From positions 3,659,001 to 3,723,000 of the forward strand of contig NZ_CP015637.1 of assembly GCF_001708445.1 (NCBI RefSeq): a DNA stretch of 64,000 bases. Reading direction: 5' to 3'. Positions 49,176 to 57,672 of this stretch are shown piece by piece. Source of the DNA: Pseudomonas fluorescens. Its GTDB lineage: Bacteria; Pseudomonadota; Gammaproteobacteria; Pseudomonadales; Pseudomonadaceae. The notes under the pieces were generated by a model. That model was given only the letters and a program-made list of their open reading frames with translations. It was not told the DNA's origin and ran no database searches. The translations under genes and the position numbers were made by a program. Each line of letters opens with the position of its first letter. Position 1 is the stretch's first letter.

Positions 49176-49709
49176 CTACGGGCGCGGGTCTGTCATTGAC
49201 GCAAACGATGTGGCCAGCGTCCGGTAAATCAGACGGTCATTGCTGTCTGCGTCGCCATCGCCATCGGCGTCGATGAGGTCCTTGACTTTTCGATACTTAC
49301 CGTAGCGGTCGGGGGCTGTTACCGTCACGATAAAGTCAGCTGCAGAGATGATGTTGTTGCCGTCTTTGAAATGCAGGATCTCGATATCCGTTGTTGAGCC
49401 AGGTTTGAATCTTATCAATATGCGACTAAAGCGCTTCTTATCACCGATGTCGCTCAAGGTGACCAAGTCGGTTACCAGCTTGGCGGCCAGCTCATAGTAG
49501 GACGCGTCATTTTCGTCACCTTTACCGTTACCATCCACATCTTCCGGCTTGCTGATAACGTAATACTTCCCGTCATTGTTGAGTGAAGACACACGTACGG
49601 TGAAGTCTGGCTTATCAAGTTCGTTATTTTCATCGCTGAGGCGAGATATCAGGACTTCGGGTATGTCATCGTTCCCGAACACTTCTTTGAATTCGTAGAG
49701 TAGCTTCAT
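49176..49709 (-). CDS. Protein with duplicated dockerin-like calcium loops
   Basis: 177-aa acidic protein without a signal peptide. It consists of two related modules: DFTVRVSSLNNDGKYYVISK then DVDGNGKGDENDASYYELAA (about 35-75), and DFIVTVTAPDRYGKYRKVKD then DADGDGDADSNDRLIYRTLA (about 125-167). The DxDGxGxxDxND loops match dockerin/EF-hand calcium sites. Dockerin proper pairs two such loops within about 60 residues; here they are about 90 apart and each follows its own beta-rich segment. Codon use is noticeably more AT-rich than in its neighbours, suggesting acquisition. The 24-nt gap to the convergent sensor gene holds no terminator. Function unknown; calcium binding is inferred. Confidence 0.7.
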   Translation of the reverse strand: MKLLYEFKEVFGNDDIPEVLISRLSDENNELDKPDFTVRVSSLNNDGKYYVISKPEDVDGNGKGDENDASYYELAAKLVTDLVTLSDIGDKKRFSRILIRFKPGSTTDIEILHFKDGNNIISAADFIVTVTAPDRYGKYRKVKDLIDADGDGDADSNDRLIYRTLATSFASMTDPRP

Positions 49710-49844
49710 GGCATTGCATCCTTCCTGTGGCAGCGAAACCTGCGTCTACGACCGTAAGCCGATGACGTCGATCGGTCTACTGTCAACATTGACAGGTGAT
49801 TGCCCGTTCAATGTTGGCGACCGCGACGGATGCTGAGTGCGGCG

Positions 49845-50207
49845 CTACAGGCGCCGCAGGAAGGATTTGACGATGTGCCGGGTGGCGTCGGTGGTGTCCA
49901 GTTCGTCCACAGCGCCGTAGGCATGCCACTGGCAGTCGACGATCTCGTTGCACGGCCGTGCATCGGCGATATTCACCACTGAGGCTTCGAACACATGGTG
50001 CAGCGTGTCGCGGGCCTTCAGTTCCTGCAGGTACAGCAGGCCGTCCACGTTCAACCCGGTTTCTTCTTCCAGCTCCCGCTCGGCCGCGCCGACGGGGCGT
50101 TCATGCTGTTCGACCTTGCCACCTGGCAGTGCCCATTTCGACCTGGCCTTGCGTACGAAGAGGATATGCCCTTCGTGTTCGCAAATGACGGTTGCGCGTA
50201 TTTTCAT
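49845..50207 (-). CDS. Nudix hydrolase
   Basis: About 120-aa cytosolic pyrophosphohydrolase acting on a nucleoside diphosphate linked to X. The Nudix box is complete: G-KVEQH-E-RPVGAAE-RELEEETGL matches GX5EX7REUXEEXGU at about residues 30-52. Two adjacent ATGs (50210, 50207) follow GGGAG; the second has better spacing. The fold is minimal, with no extra domain to indicate the substrate. Possibilities include 8-oxo-dGTP (MutT-like) or ADP-ribose-type substrates. Monocistronic. Confidence 0.9.
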   Translation of the reverse strand: MKIRATVICEHEGHILFVRKARSKWALPGGKVEQHERPVGAAERELEEETGLNVDGLLYLQELKARDTLHHVFEASVVNIADARPCNEIVDCQWHAYGAVDELDTTDATRHIVKSFLRRL

Positions 50208-50334
50208 CATCTGTGCTCCCACGGCGCAATGTCTGTCACAAAAGTGTAATGCAATTGTCATGCTAGGTGGTTGTAGCGCGTCGGGTTAGGTACGTGGATA
50301 CTGCCTGATTGATGAAAACGGACGAGGAAAACTG

Positions 50335-51315
50335 ATGACGACCGTACGTTGGGGCATGATCGGCTGTGGCAGTGTCACTGAGTTAAAGAGTGGACCGGCT
50401 TTCTACAAAGCGCCAGGCTCAGCCCTGGTAGCGGTGATGGGGCGCCGCGAAGCGGTTGTGCGCGATTATGCAGCACGTCATGGCATTGCGCGCTTCTACA
50501 CCGACGCCCAAGCGCTGATCAACGACCCCGAAGTGGACGCGGTGTACATCGCCACGCCGCCCGACAGCCACCTGGAGTACAGCCTGATGGTCGCGGCGGC
50601 GGGCAAGCATTGCTGCGTCGAAAAACCCATGGCCCTCAACGCCGAGCAGAGCGCGTTGATGCAGCGCACTTTCGAACGTGCTGGCTTGCACCTGTTCGTT
50701 TCCTACTACCGCCGCTCGTTGCCGCGTTTCCAGCAAGTGCGTGACTGGTTGCGGTCCGGGCGTATCGGCGAGTTGCGCCAGGTCAACTGGAGCCTCTGCA
50801 AGCCGCCAGCCGCCGAAGACGCCAGCGCCGCCAATTGGCGCACCGACCCGGCCATTGCCGGCGGTGGTTATTTTGTCGACCTGGCCAGCCACGGGTTCGA
50901 TCTGTTCCAGTTCCTGGCCGGGGACATTGTCGAGGTCAGCGGGTTTACCGCGCGGCAGGCCGGGGAGTACACGGCTGAAGATGCGGTGACCGCCTGCTGG
51001 ACGTTTGGCTCGGGGGCGCTGGGGATGGGCTGCTGGAACTTCGTCGCGGACCGCCGTGAAGACCGCGTCGAGCTGATCGGCAGTCGCGGCCGCATCACGT
51101 TTGCGGTGTTCGAAGACCAGCCGCTGCACCTTGAGAGCGACGTGGACGAGGTGCTGGAAGTGCCGTGCCACGAGCACATCCAGTGGCATCACGTGCTGGC
51201 GATGAACGCACACATTCGTGGCGAAGCCGAGCATCCGTCGCTGGCGATCGAGGCGTTGAAGACCGACCGCATCCTGGACAAAGTGTTGAAGCGTAATCCC
51301 TACCATCCTGAGTAG
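50335..51315 (+). CDS. Gfo/Idh/MocA-family oxidoreductase
   Basis: 326-aa NAD(P)-dependent dehydrogenase with a Rossmann start (VRWGMIGCGSVTELKSGPAF), YIATPPDSHLEYSLM, EKPMA near residue 96, and GGGYFVDLASHGFD near 178 with the catalytic Asp/His. The sequence (early GCGSVTE, short C-terminal domain) resembles 1,5-anhydrofructose-reductase-like and other short members. It is not close to the larger family member at 31717. ATG 50335 follows ACGAGGAAAAC. It is a single gene with no sugar transporter nearby; the substrate is unknown. Confidence 0.87.
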   Translation: MTTVRWGMIGCGSVTELKSGPAFYKAPGSALVAVMGRREAVVRDYAARHGIARFYTDAQALINDPEVDAVYIATPPDSHLEYSLMVAAAGKHCCVEKPMALNAEQSALMQRTFERAGLHLFVSYYRRSLPRFQQVRDWLRSGRIGELRQVNWSLCKPPAAEDASAANWRTDPAIAGGGYFVDLASHGFDLFQFLAGDIVEVSGFTARQAGEYTAEDAVTACWTFGSGALGMGCWNFVADRREDRVELIGSRGRITFAVFEDQPLHLESDVDEVLEVPCHEHIQWHHVLAMNAHIRGEAEHPSLAIEALKTDRILDKVLKRNPYHPE

Positions 51316-51405
51316 TTTTCCCCAAGGCCGCGTGGCTTCGGCGCCTATCGCCGGGGACACCCGCGGGCCGACAATGGTCGCCTCTTTTTTTCAAGGAACA
51401 GACGG

Positions 51406-52047
51406 ATGAACTACAAGGCAGCCTGGATGGCTATGGGGTGGGTGCTGGCATGTATGGTGGCGCAAGCGGCACCGCGTGAGCAGCGGCCAGCCGGGGATTT
51501 TGATTTTTATGTGTTGTCGCTGTCGTGGTCGCCGACCTTCTGCCTGACGCACCCGGACAACGAGCAATGTTCGGGCAAGGGCTATGGGTTTGTGCTGCAT
51601 GGGCTATGGCCGCAGTACGCAAAGGGCGGGTGGCCGGCATCGTGTGATCCACAATCGCGATTGTCGGTGCAAGACCTGGCCAAAGGCGCGTTGATATTCC
51701 CGACACGGGCATTGCTCAAACACGAATGGACCAAGCACGGTACCTGCAGCGGCCTCGACGCTTCGCGCTATCTGGAGGCGACCGATGAGGCCTTGGGCGC
51801 GGTACAGATTCCGCAACAGCTGCAGCCGTTCGATGCCCCGGCCTACCTGCAGGCGCGCGACATCGAAAACCTGTTTCGCCAGAGCAATCCCGCCATGGGC
51901 GACCACAGCGTGGCGGTGATCTGCAAGGGCAAGGTGTTATCGGAAGTGCGGGTGTGCCTGAGCAAGGAACTGCGGTTTGCCGGCTGCCCCCGGAGTGTGA
52001 AGACCCAGTGCCGCGACGGCGATATTCGGATTCCACTGCAGCGCTGA
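51406..52047 (+). CDS. Ribonuclease T2 family enzyme (RNase I type)
   Basis: 213-aa exported endoribonuclease. The signal peptide (about 1-22, WMAMGWVLACMVAQAA) precedes the two active-site motifs: CAS I FVLHGLWPQ (His65) and CAS II HEWTKHGTC (His106, Glu107, His111). Several cysteines suit periplasmic disulfides. It cleaves single-stranded RNA through 2',3'-cyclic phosphates with little base preference, so it probably scavenges periplasmic or extracellular RNA. RBS AAGGAA. It converges on the AraC gene with no spacing between the stops. Confidence 0.95.
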   Translation: MNYKAAWMAMGWVLACMVAQAAPREQRPAGDFDFYVLSLSWSPTFCLTHPDNEQCSGKGYGFVLHGLWPQYAKGGWPASCDPQSRLSVQDLAKGALIFPTRALLKHEWTKHGTCSGLDASRYLEATDEALGAVQIPQQLQPFDAPAYLQARDIENLFRQSNPAMGDHSVAVICKGKVLSEVRVCLSKELRFAGCPRSVKTQCRDGDIRIPLQR

Positions 52048-52908
52048 TCAACTGCCTGGGTGCAATGCAATGGCGGCAGGTGCCAATGCGGCGTTGGCAC
52101 TCGAGGCTCCGGCACGGTCGGCCAGGTAACGCGCTGGCGGCTGGCCCATTGCCTTGCGGAACATGGTGATAAACCCGCTGGCGTTTTCATAGCCCAGGTC
52201 CAGGGCGACCCGCTGCACGCTTTCACCCTTGGCCAGGCGTTGCAGGGACAGGATCACATGCAACTGCCGGCGCCAGCGGCCGAAACTCAGGCCAAACTCC
52301 TCCAGCAGCAGGCGCGTCATGCTGCGTTCGCTCATGCCGATGCGTACCGCCCACTGGGCGAGGGTGGCCTTGTCCGCGGGGTTGGCCAGCAGGCTGTCAG
52401 CCAGGCGGCGCAGCCTTGGGTCCTGGGGCATCGGCAGGTGCAGGTGTTCGATCGGGGCCATGGCCAGTTCGTCCAGCAGCGTGTTGATCAAGCGCCCCTG
52501 TGCCCCGTCCACTTCATATAACGGCGGGAAGCTCACCGCTTTGCTGATCAGCTCATGCAGCAGCCCGGACACGGCCAGGGTGCACGCCTGCGGGGGCAGG
52601 GCGTTGGCGGCGTGCGGGTCGACCAGCAGGCAATACACCTCCGCCGCCCCGGAGCCACGGGCCGCGTGGGGCATGCCACCGGGAATCCACAGCGCGCATT
52701 GCGGCGGCACGATCCAGATACCGGCCTCGATTTCACAATGAATCGCCCCGCGCAGGGTGTACATCAACTGGCCCTTGCGGTGGGTGTGTGGAGCATGCTC
52801 CCAACTCTGTGACGCGCTGCTGGCGCTCACTGCCACCACGGCACGTGGGATCAGGTCGGCATCCTTGGCGCGCGAGGGGTCATGCAGGTCGAGACGATGG
52901 CGCTTCAT
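52048..52908 (-). CDS. AraC-family regulator with cupin sensor domain
   Basis: 286-aa transcription factor. The N-terminal cupin-like domain (about 20-150: HTHRKGQLMYTLRGAIHCEI, VPPQCALWIPGGMPHAA) would bind a small ligand. The C-terminal pair of helix-turn-helix motifs (about 170-270) includes LAQWAVRIGMSERSMTRLLL and RVALDLGYENASGFITMFRK, the classic AraC signature. It is divergent from the 136-aa gene at 53018 across 109 bp, which is therefore a candidate target. The ligand is unknown. Confidence 0.92.
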   Translation of the reverse strand: MKRHRLDLHDPSRAKDADLIPRAVVAVSASSASQSWEHAPHTHRKGQLMYTLRGAIHCEIEAGIWIVPPQCALWIPGGMPHAARGSGAAEVYCLLVDPHAANALPPQACTLAVSGLLHELISKAVSFPPLYEVDGAQGRLINTLLDELAMAPIEHLHLPMPQDPRLRRLADSLLANPADKATLAQWAVRIGMSERSMTRLLLEEFGLSFGRWRRQLHVILSLQRLAKGESVQRVALDLGYENASGFITMFRKAMGQPPARYLADRAGASSANAALAPAAIALHPGS

Positions 52909-53017
52909 GGCAGTGTCGCGGCTTGGCTGAGTTGCGAAACATTCTGGCTATTCTGTGCAATGTCGTCCAGCGGTTCGGCGTCTATAGTGAGATCCACTCT
53001 CATTCAGGAGCTTTGCC

Positions 53018-53428
53018 ATGCGACTCGACAGTTCAACCTTCCCTGTGGTGAAAATCGTCTTTGACGCGCCCAACGAAGGCGGGCCGGACGATACTTTCGT
53101 GATCTTCGAAAGCCTGTTGGCGCGTCAGCAACCCTTCCTGCTGCTGCATGAAAAAGCCGTGGATGAGAACAATCACGAACACTCCCACGAGGAGCGCAAA
53201 CAAGCCTCGATCTGGATGAAGAAAAACAAACCGGCCCTGCGCGCGTTCGTCAAAGGCATGATCCAGGTGGAACCGAGCGCGGCCAAACGCCTGGCGCTCA
53301 AACCGTTCACCATCACGTTCAGCAAGGCGTGGGGCTATCCGCTGCTGGTGGTAGGGTCCCGGGAGCAGGCGTGGGCACTGGCGCGGGACGTGCTCGATGA
53401 GCGGGTTTGCGATGTGGCGCAATTTTGA
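53018..53428 (+). CDS. Conserved hypothetical cytosolic protein
   Basis: 136-aa protein with no signal or membrane segment. The region IFESLLARQQPFLLLHEKAV, then ENNHEHSHEERKQASIWMKK (about residue 50-70), carries three His in a charged helix, and the end has WGYPLLVVGSREQAWALARD. I recall similar proteins of this size in Pseudomonas without function. ATG 53018 has CAGGAGC 7 nt upstream and a TATAGT box near 52985. Divergent from the AraC regulator, which may control it. Confidence 0.75.
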   Translation: MRLDSSTFPVVKIVFDAPNEGGPDDTFVIFESLLARQQPFLLLHEKAVDENNHEHSHEERKQASIWMKKNKPALRAFVKGMIQVEPSAAKRLALKPFTITFSKAWGYPLLVVGSREQAWALARDVLDERVCDVAQF

Positions 53429-53579
53429 AATGTGCACCGGGCGGGGGGCGTCAGTCGCTGTAGACAGTCCGCCCCGGCTGATTTCCTTCACCTTTGCCGA
53501 ACCGGGGAGGGAGATTGTGTGGGGCTTGCGAGCACATTGAAGTATCCTCCGCGCCCCGCTATCACTGATTCAAAGAACG

Positions 53580-54503
53580 ATGACCTCACACGCTATGCAG
53601 GCGATGCTATCGGCGATCCTCGACGAAGTGCGCCCACTGATCGGCCTCGGCAAAGTCGCCGACTATATCCCCGCATTGGCCGATGTACCGGCCAACCAAC
53701 TCGGTATTGCGGTGTACGGCAACGACGGCTCCGCCTACTGCGCCGGCGATGCCGACACCTTGTTCTCGGTGCAAAGTATCTCCAAGGTATTCAGCCTGGT
53801 GCAGGCCATCGACCACGGTGGCGAAACCATCTGGGAACGCCTGGGCCACGAGCCTTCGGGGCAACCGTTCAACTCCATGGTGCAACTGGAATTCGAACGC
53901 GGGCGACCCCGTAACCCCTTCATCAATGCCGGCGCGCTGGTGATCTGCGACATCAACCAATCACGCTTTGCCGTGCCGATTTTGTCGATGCGTGACTTTG
54001 TGCGGCGTCTGTCGGGCAACCCGCAGATCCTGGTCAACAGCGTCGTTGCCGAATCCGAAGCCCAGCACGGCGCACGCAACGCGGCCATGGCTTACTTGAT
54101 GAAGTCGTTCGGCAACTTCCATAACGATGTGGACGCGGTGCTGCACAGTTACTTCAACTACTGCGCGTTGCAGATGAGCTGCCTGGATCTGGCCCGGGCA
54201 TTCAGCTTCCTGGCTAACGCGGGGGTGAGCGCCCACAGCGGCGAGCAGATCTTGACCGCGCGCCAGACCAAGCAGGTGAACTCGATCATGGCCACCAGTG
54301 GGCTGTATGACGAGGCGGGCAACTTTGCCTACCGCGTGGGCTTGCCGGGCAAGAGCGGGGTCGGCGGCGGGATTGTCGCGGTGGTGCCGGGGCAGTTCAC
54401 CGTGTGCGTATGGTCGCCGGAGTTGAACGCAGCGGGGAATTCGCTGGCGGGGATGAAGGCGTTGGAGTTGTTGAGCGAGCGGATTGGGTGGTCAGTGTTT
54501 TGA
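53580..54503 (+). CDS. glsA: Glutaminase
   Basis: 307-aa cytosolic serine-dependent glutaminase that hydrolyses glutamine to glutamate and ammonia. The beta-lactamase-like active-site motif SISK is present (Ser66, Lys69), along with [27 protein letters not shown] and [17 protein letters not shown]. The length matches E. coli YbaS/YneH (about 308-310 aa). A second in-frame ATG five codons in is possible. There is no clear SD (AAAGAACG). With the large glutamate dehydrogenase elsewhere in the window it supplies the glutamine-to-2-oxoglutarate route. Confidence 0.95.
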   Translation: MTSHAMQAMLSAILDEVRPLIGLGKVADYIPALADVPANQLGIAVYGNDGSAYCAGDADTLFSVQSISKVFSLVQAIDHGGETIWERLGHEPSGQPFNSMVQLEFERGRPRNPFINAGALVICDINQSRFAVPILSMRDFVRRLSGNPQILVNSVVAESEAQHGARNAAMAYLMKSFGNFHNDVDAVLHSYFNYCALQMSCLDLARAFSFLANAGVSAHSGEQILTARQTKQVNSIMATSGLYDEAGNFAYRVGLPGKSGVGGGIVAVVPGQFTVCVWSPELNAAGNSLAGMKALELLSERIGWSVF

Positions 54504-54551
54504 GATTAACGCGACACTGTGCACGGTTAAACGAATGACTCAACAGGCTCT

Positions 54552-54595
54552 AAGCTCATGGAATCCGCAGATAACACTGCTAGGTCCATGAGCTT
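54552..54595. terminator. Hairpin between convergent genes
   Basis: AAGCTCATGGA (54552-54562) and TCCATGAGCTT (54585-54595) are perfect 11-bp complements with a 22-nt loop, between the glutaminase and halovibrin-like stops. There is no T-run on either side, so it is a weak terminator or a 3'-end stabiliser. Confidence 0.45.
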
Positions 54596-54633
54596 GATCC
54601 AGGTGAGTGGCTTTCACGTTAATCAATCGGGTT

Positions 54634-56151
54634 TCAGATTGGATTGCATTTTTCGGCGACAGCGGTCTCGTGAGACACATTCGGCCGGAAGGGTTCCAAG
54701 TTCCACTCCGCTTTGTTTTTTGCGATGGCGAGGTGACAGACAAATTGTCGACGCATGCCGCCGCCGTCGTTATTTTTCCATTGTGGGTCGTTGGCATATT
54801 TCTGAACGAGTTCTTGATAAGCCGCGTCGGTTTTATCTGGGCCAATGAGCCTGCCGCAAGCGGTCGGGATTACCGAAAGAGTCCATTGTTCTTTGTTGGT
54901 GCCAGGGTCATAACGTAACAACCAGGAAGCGGAAGCAATATAGGACGTGCAGGTCGAGGTGTTCAGTGAAAAGTTACGATCGTCGGCCCAATTTGACGTT
55001 TGACCGTTGAGGGTCTGCCTGGCAGTGATCGGATCATAACTGGCCATCGTTGCAGCAGGGATTCTCCAGGTGCCATCTGAGCCAGCAGTCGTCTTACCAA
55101 GCAAGTACGCACCCTCTTTTGGATATACCTCAATTTCGGCATACGGTGCGCTCTTACCGGAAATAGTGAAGGGGGAGGAAACCGTGGCGCCTTCCGCCGG
55201 TTCCACAATCGTAGGACGGGTAAGGGCAGTGGTGGGCGCCCCCGGGCCAGTGACGGCCTGGTTCGAGGAACTGAAACCAAACACTACCTCCTCTTGTGCC
55301 GAGGTGGGGAGTTTTAGACTGAGTATTGGAACAATAATACCGGTGTCTGTATAGAACTCTTGTTGATTGGCTTGGGCGTCAGCTAGGCTCGCGGCGGTTG
55401 TGAAAAAAAAGGCTTGAATCGGTAAAGTACTGCCACTTTTGGGGGGCCAGGCGGTAACTTGCAGATCATTCCAATCGGGGGCAAAACCCAGCAGGTTCTT
55501 CGCCTTGATCGACTCCATGAACGGGATACTGCCTCCCGGTACTGTTTTTCTCACATCGAATCCGCACTGAGATAGATAGGGGTCAGAGAATGAAGCGCTG
55601 TCATTCCAGTGTTGTAACCATTGTTGGGCGGTCGTGATTCCTTGTAGGGCGCATAAACGACTGGCTTGAAAGTATTTCCCATTCTCCAGGGTGATGCTGC
55701 CGCAAGGAACATCGCGATACCAGTCCCAGGAGTCTTTCGGGAATGAACAAAGAACATCAACCGGGATCTTGCCGGGCGGTGCCAGAAGATTGGGATAGAT
55801 TATATAGCCATTCGCATCGGGCAGATTCCAGGCGAAGTTTGAGAATTTGGCGTCTGCTCTTAAAAAAGAAAATGAAATTGAGTGTCTGGCGATTGATGTT
55901 GGGCTAGGGTCCCAGACTCTATAGGCATTGGATTTTTTGGTCACCCTTAACAAGAGGCCATTGCACAAAAAAGCCGGGCGGTTAACGGTTCCGCAGTCGA
56001 CGGCAGTATCGTGGTATTGATTTTGAATGGCGATCAATGTGTTTTGGCCGTCGGTAATGGAGTCAATAGGCGAACCTGAACTCCATTGCGCATTGGCATG
56101 GCTGAATAGAAAGGAGAGGCTTAAGAGTATTAGATGCCTTATGCGTTTCAT
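54634..56151 (-). CDS. Halovibrin-like secreted protein with C-terminal DUF2599-like domain
   Basis: 505-aa exported protein. The signal peptide (about 1-21, HLILLSLSFLFSHANA) is followed by a Cys-containing domain (about 40-230: DCGTVNRPAFLCNGLLLRVT, VLCSFPKDSWDW, LCALQGITTAQQWLQHW, QCGFDVRKTVPGG), which I recognise as resembling halovibrin HvnA, reported as an ADP-ribosyltransferase. A bacterial Ig-like module lies at about 295-385 (RPTIVEPAEGATVSSPFTIS). The C-terminal domain (about 395-505: LSVIPTACGRLIGP, CHLAIAKNKAEWNLEPFRPN) resembles DUF2599. Codon use is more AT-rich than the chromosome around it, and the upstream 600 bp is AT-rich too, suggesting horizontal acquisition. Catalysis is not demonstrated by sequence alone. 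Confidence 0.65.
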   Translation of the reverse strand: MKRIRHLILLSLSFLFSHANAQWSSGSPIDSITDGQNTLIAIQNQYHDTAVDCGTVNRPAFLCNGLLLRVTKKSNAYRVWDPSPTSIARHSISFSFLRADAKFSNFAWNLPDANGYIIYPNLLAPPGKIPVDVLCSFPKDSWDWYRDVPCGSITLENGKYFQASRLCALQGITTAQQWLQHWNDSASFSDPYLSQCGFDVRKTVPGGSIPFMESIKAKNLLGFAPDWNDLQVTAWPPKSGSTLPIQAFFFTTAASLADAQANQQEFYTDTGIIVPILSLKLPTSAQEEVVFGFSSSNQAVTGPGAPTTALTRPTIVEPAEGATVSSPFTISGKSAPYAEIEVYPKEGAYLLGKTTAGSDGTWRIPAATMASYDPITARQTLNGQTSNWADDRNFSLNTSTCTSYIASASWLLRYDPGTNKEQWTLSVIPTACGRLIGPDKTDAAYQELVQKYANDPQWKNNDGGGMRRQFVCHLAIAKNKAEWNLEPFRPNVSHETAVAEKCNPI

Positions 56152-56732
56152 GATGTGCCTCTTTTTATACCTATAAAATGGGTGGCGAGCCGATGCATTT
56201 TTGTCTTTGCATGTAAAGGCTAATCAGTGCGAGGAAAATATGTACCTGTTACTTTTCACAGGTTTTTATATTTTTTAGCTATGGCTGGAGGGGGTCTTAT
56301 TATCTTGAGTTTTTTAGGTGTTGCGAGCTTTAATGAGAGGGGTGGGATGTCTGTTTAGTTAGTTGTTGGTAGTTGTAATGGCGGGCTCGATATTTTTCAT
56401 GGGCGAGTGCCAGGTGTTTATTAAGCACGCAACACTTTTGGTCTAAATATCGAGAGTTGATGGGGCTTCAAAAGTGAGAGGTTGCACAGGGGCTGGAAAG
56501 CTTCTTTCAATAAACTTTTAAACGTGGGGCTATATGCATGCAGTTCGCGCATTAAACCCTTATCGGAAAAATCCTAGAAGAGCAAACCCAGAATGCGAAT
56601 GCTACGCTGCCGTCGCAGCCCAGGATTTTTCCCTTTTCTCAGATGGATGTCTGTATGGCCTATGAACGCCATATCGCCCGTGTCGGTCGATCAGTGTGCC
56701 AGGCAGCTCCGGGGCTGTGTGTTGGGGCTGCT
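56152..56732. other. AT-rich intergenic region with small palindromes, no gene
   Basis: About 580 bp of markedly lower GC upstream of the halovibrin-like gene. It includes a short terminator-like hairpin (ACCTGT/ACAGGT, 56244-56263, followed by a T-rich stretch) and a 10-bp inverted repeat CTCGATATTT / AAATATCGAG (56386-56395, 56445-56454). The first 60 bp must hold the promoter of the minus-strand gene (TATACCTATAAAATGG at about 56166). No open frame with an RBS is convincing. Confidence 0.5.
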
Positions 56733-56773
56733 GCGCAGCCCAACGCGGGGCAAGCCCGCTCGCCACAAAGGGC
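56733..56773. repeat. Single REP copy
   Basis: GGGCTGCTGCGCAGCCC hairpin followed by AACGCGGGGCAAGCCCGCTCGCCAC. It is the same family as the arms at 16888-17021 but unpaired. It overlaps the end of the mddA-like gene by a base or so. Confidence 0.75.
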
Positions 56774-57540
56774 TATTCAGGGTCTTTTTTGCGTGTCTTC
56801 GACCACGGCAAAATCATGCTCACTTCCTGCTGATACCGGCGATACCGCTCACCAAACAACCTCACCAGGTCCTTCTCTTCAAAGCTGGCGCCAATGAAGA
56901 CATAAACCGTCATCCCTATCGCGAATAGCAGCTGCCCAGACGTCATGTACGGCGTTGCCCAAAAGGCGATCAGAAAACCGAGATACAGCGGGTGGCGCAC
57001 GATCTTGTAAAGCAGCGGCGTCCTGAATACTGGCGCCTGCGGTGTGGGTTTGCGCCAACGGTCGATGACTTGCTTGAGCCCGAACAGTTCGAAGTGGTCG
57101 ATCAAAAAGGTTGCCAGTAAAGCGATGCCCCAGCCCAGCCAGAACAGGCCAATCAACAGGGCCTTGGCCCACGTCGTTTCAACCTTCCAAACGGTGAACG
57201 TCATCGGTTGCCACAGCCAGAACATCAGCACAAGCACCAGGCTGCTGAGCAGTACATACGTGGAGCGCTCCACCGACGTGGGGATGATTGCCGCCAGCCA
57301 TTGTTTGAAGCCTGTACGTGCCATGACCGTGTGCTGGACGCCGAATAGCAGGATCAGTGCGCAGTTGATCAGCGCAGCGACGGGCCACGCGACGAGGGGG
57401 CCATCGTTGATGTTCTTGGGCACTGCCACGTTGCCGACGAAGCCGATCAAATATAAGCACGTGATTAGGAACACCACGTAACAACAGGCGCTGTACACCA
57501 ATCCGATGGCACGGGCGGTGCGGTTGTTGTCGAGGTTCAT
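56773..57540 (-). CDS. mddA: Methanethiol S-methyltransferase-like membrane protein
   Basis: 255-aa inner-membrane methyltransferase with five to six helices. YLIGFVGNVAVPKNINDGP, LLFGVQHTVMARTGFKQW, VERSTYVLLSSLVLVLMFWL and YKIVRHPLYLGFLIAFWATP match MddA, which converts methanethiol to dimethyl sulfide using S-adenosylmethionine. The RHPLYLG motif and the EEKDLVRLFGERYRRYQQEV end are shared with the isoprenylcysteine-methyltransferase/NnrU superfamily. ATG 57540 (MNLDNNRTARAIG) has GGGAAAG about 8 nt upstream and is preferred over a longer frame. It is a single gene; the substrate assignment is by resemblance. Confidence 0.75.
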   Translation of the reverse strand: MNLDNNRTARAIGLVYSACCYVVFLITCLYLIGFVGNVAVPKNINDGPLVAWPVAALINCALILLFGVQHTVMARTGFKQWLAAIIPTSVERSTYVLLSSLVLVLMFWLWQPMTFTVWKVETTWAKALLIGLFWLGWGIALLATFLIDHFELFGLKQVIDRWRKPTPQAPVFRTPLLYKIVRHPLYLGFLIAFWATPYMTSGQLLFAIGMTVYVFIGASFEEKDLVRLFGERYRRYQQEVSMILPWSKTRKKDPE

Positions 57541-57672
57541 GAGCGTGTCTTTCCCACAGGATGAATGGGCAGCAAACCCGCAGGTCAGCCACTCCATGGC
57601 TAAGCCTAGCGGGTTTTGCGTGCACGGTAAGCTGTGAGAGTTGACAGTTCTCGGCGTTGCGGACAGCAGGAT

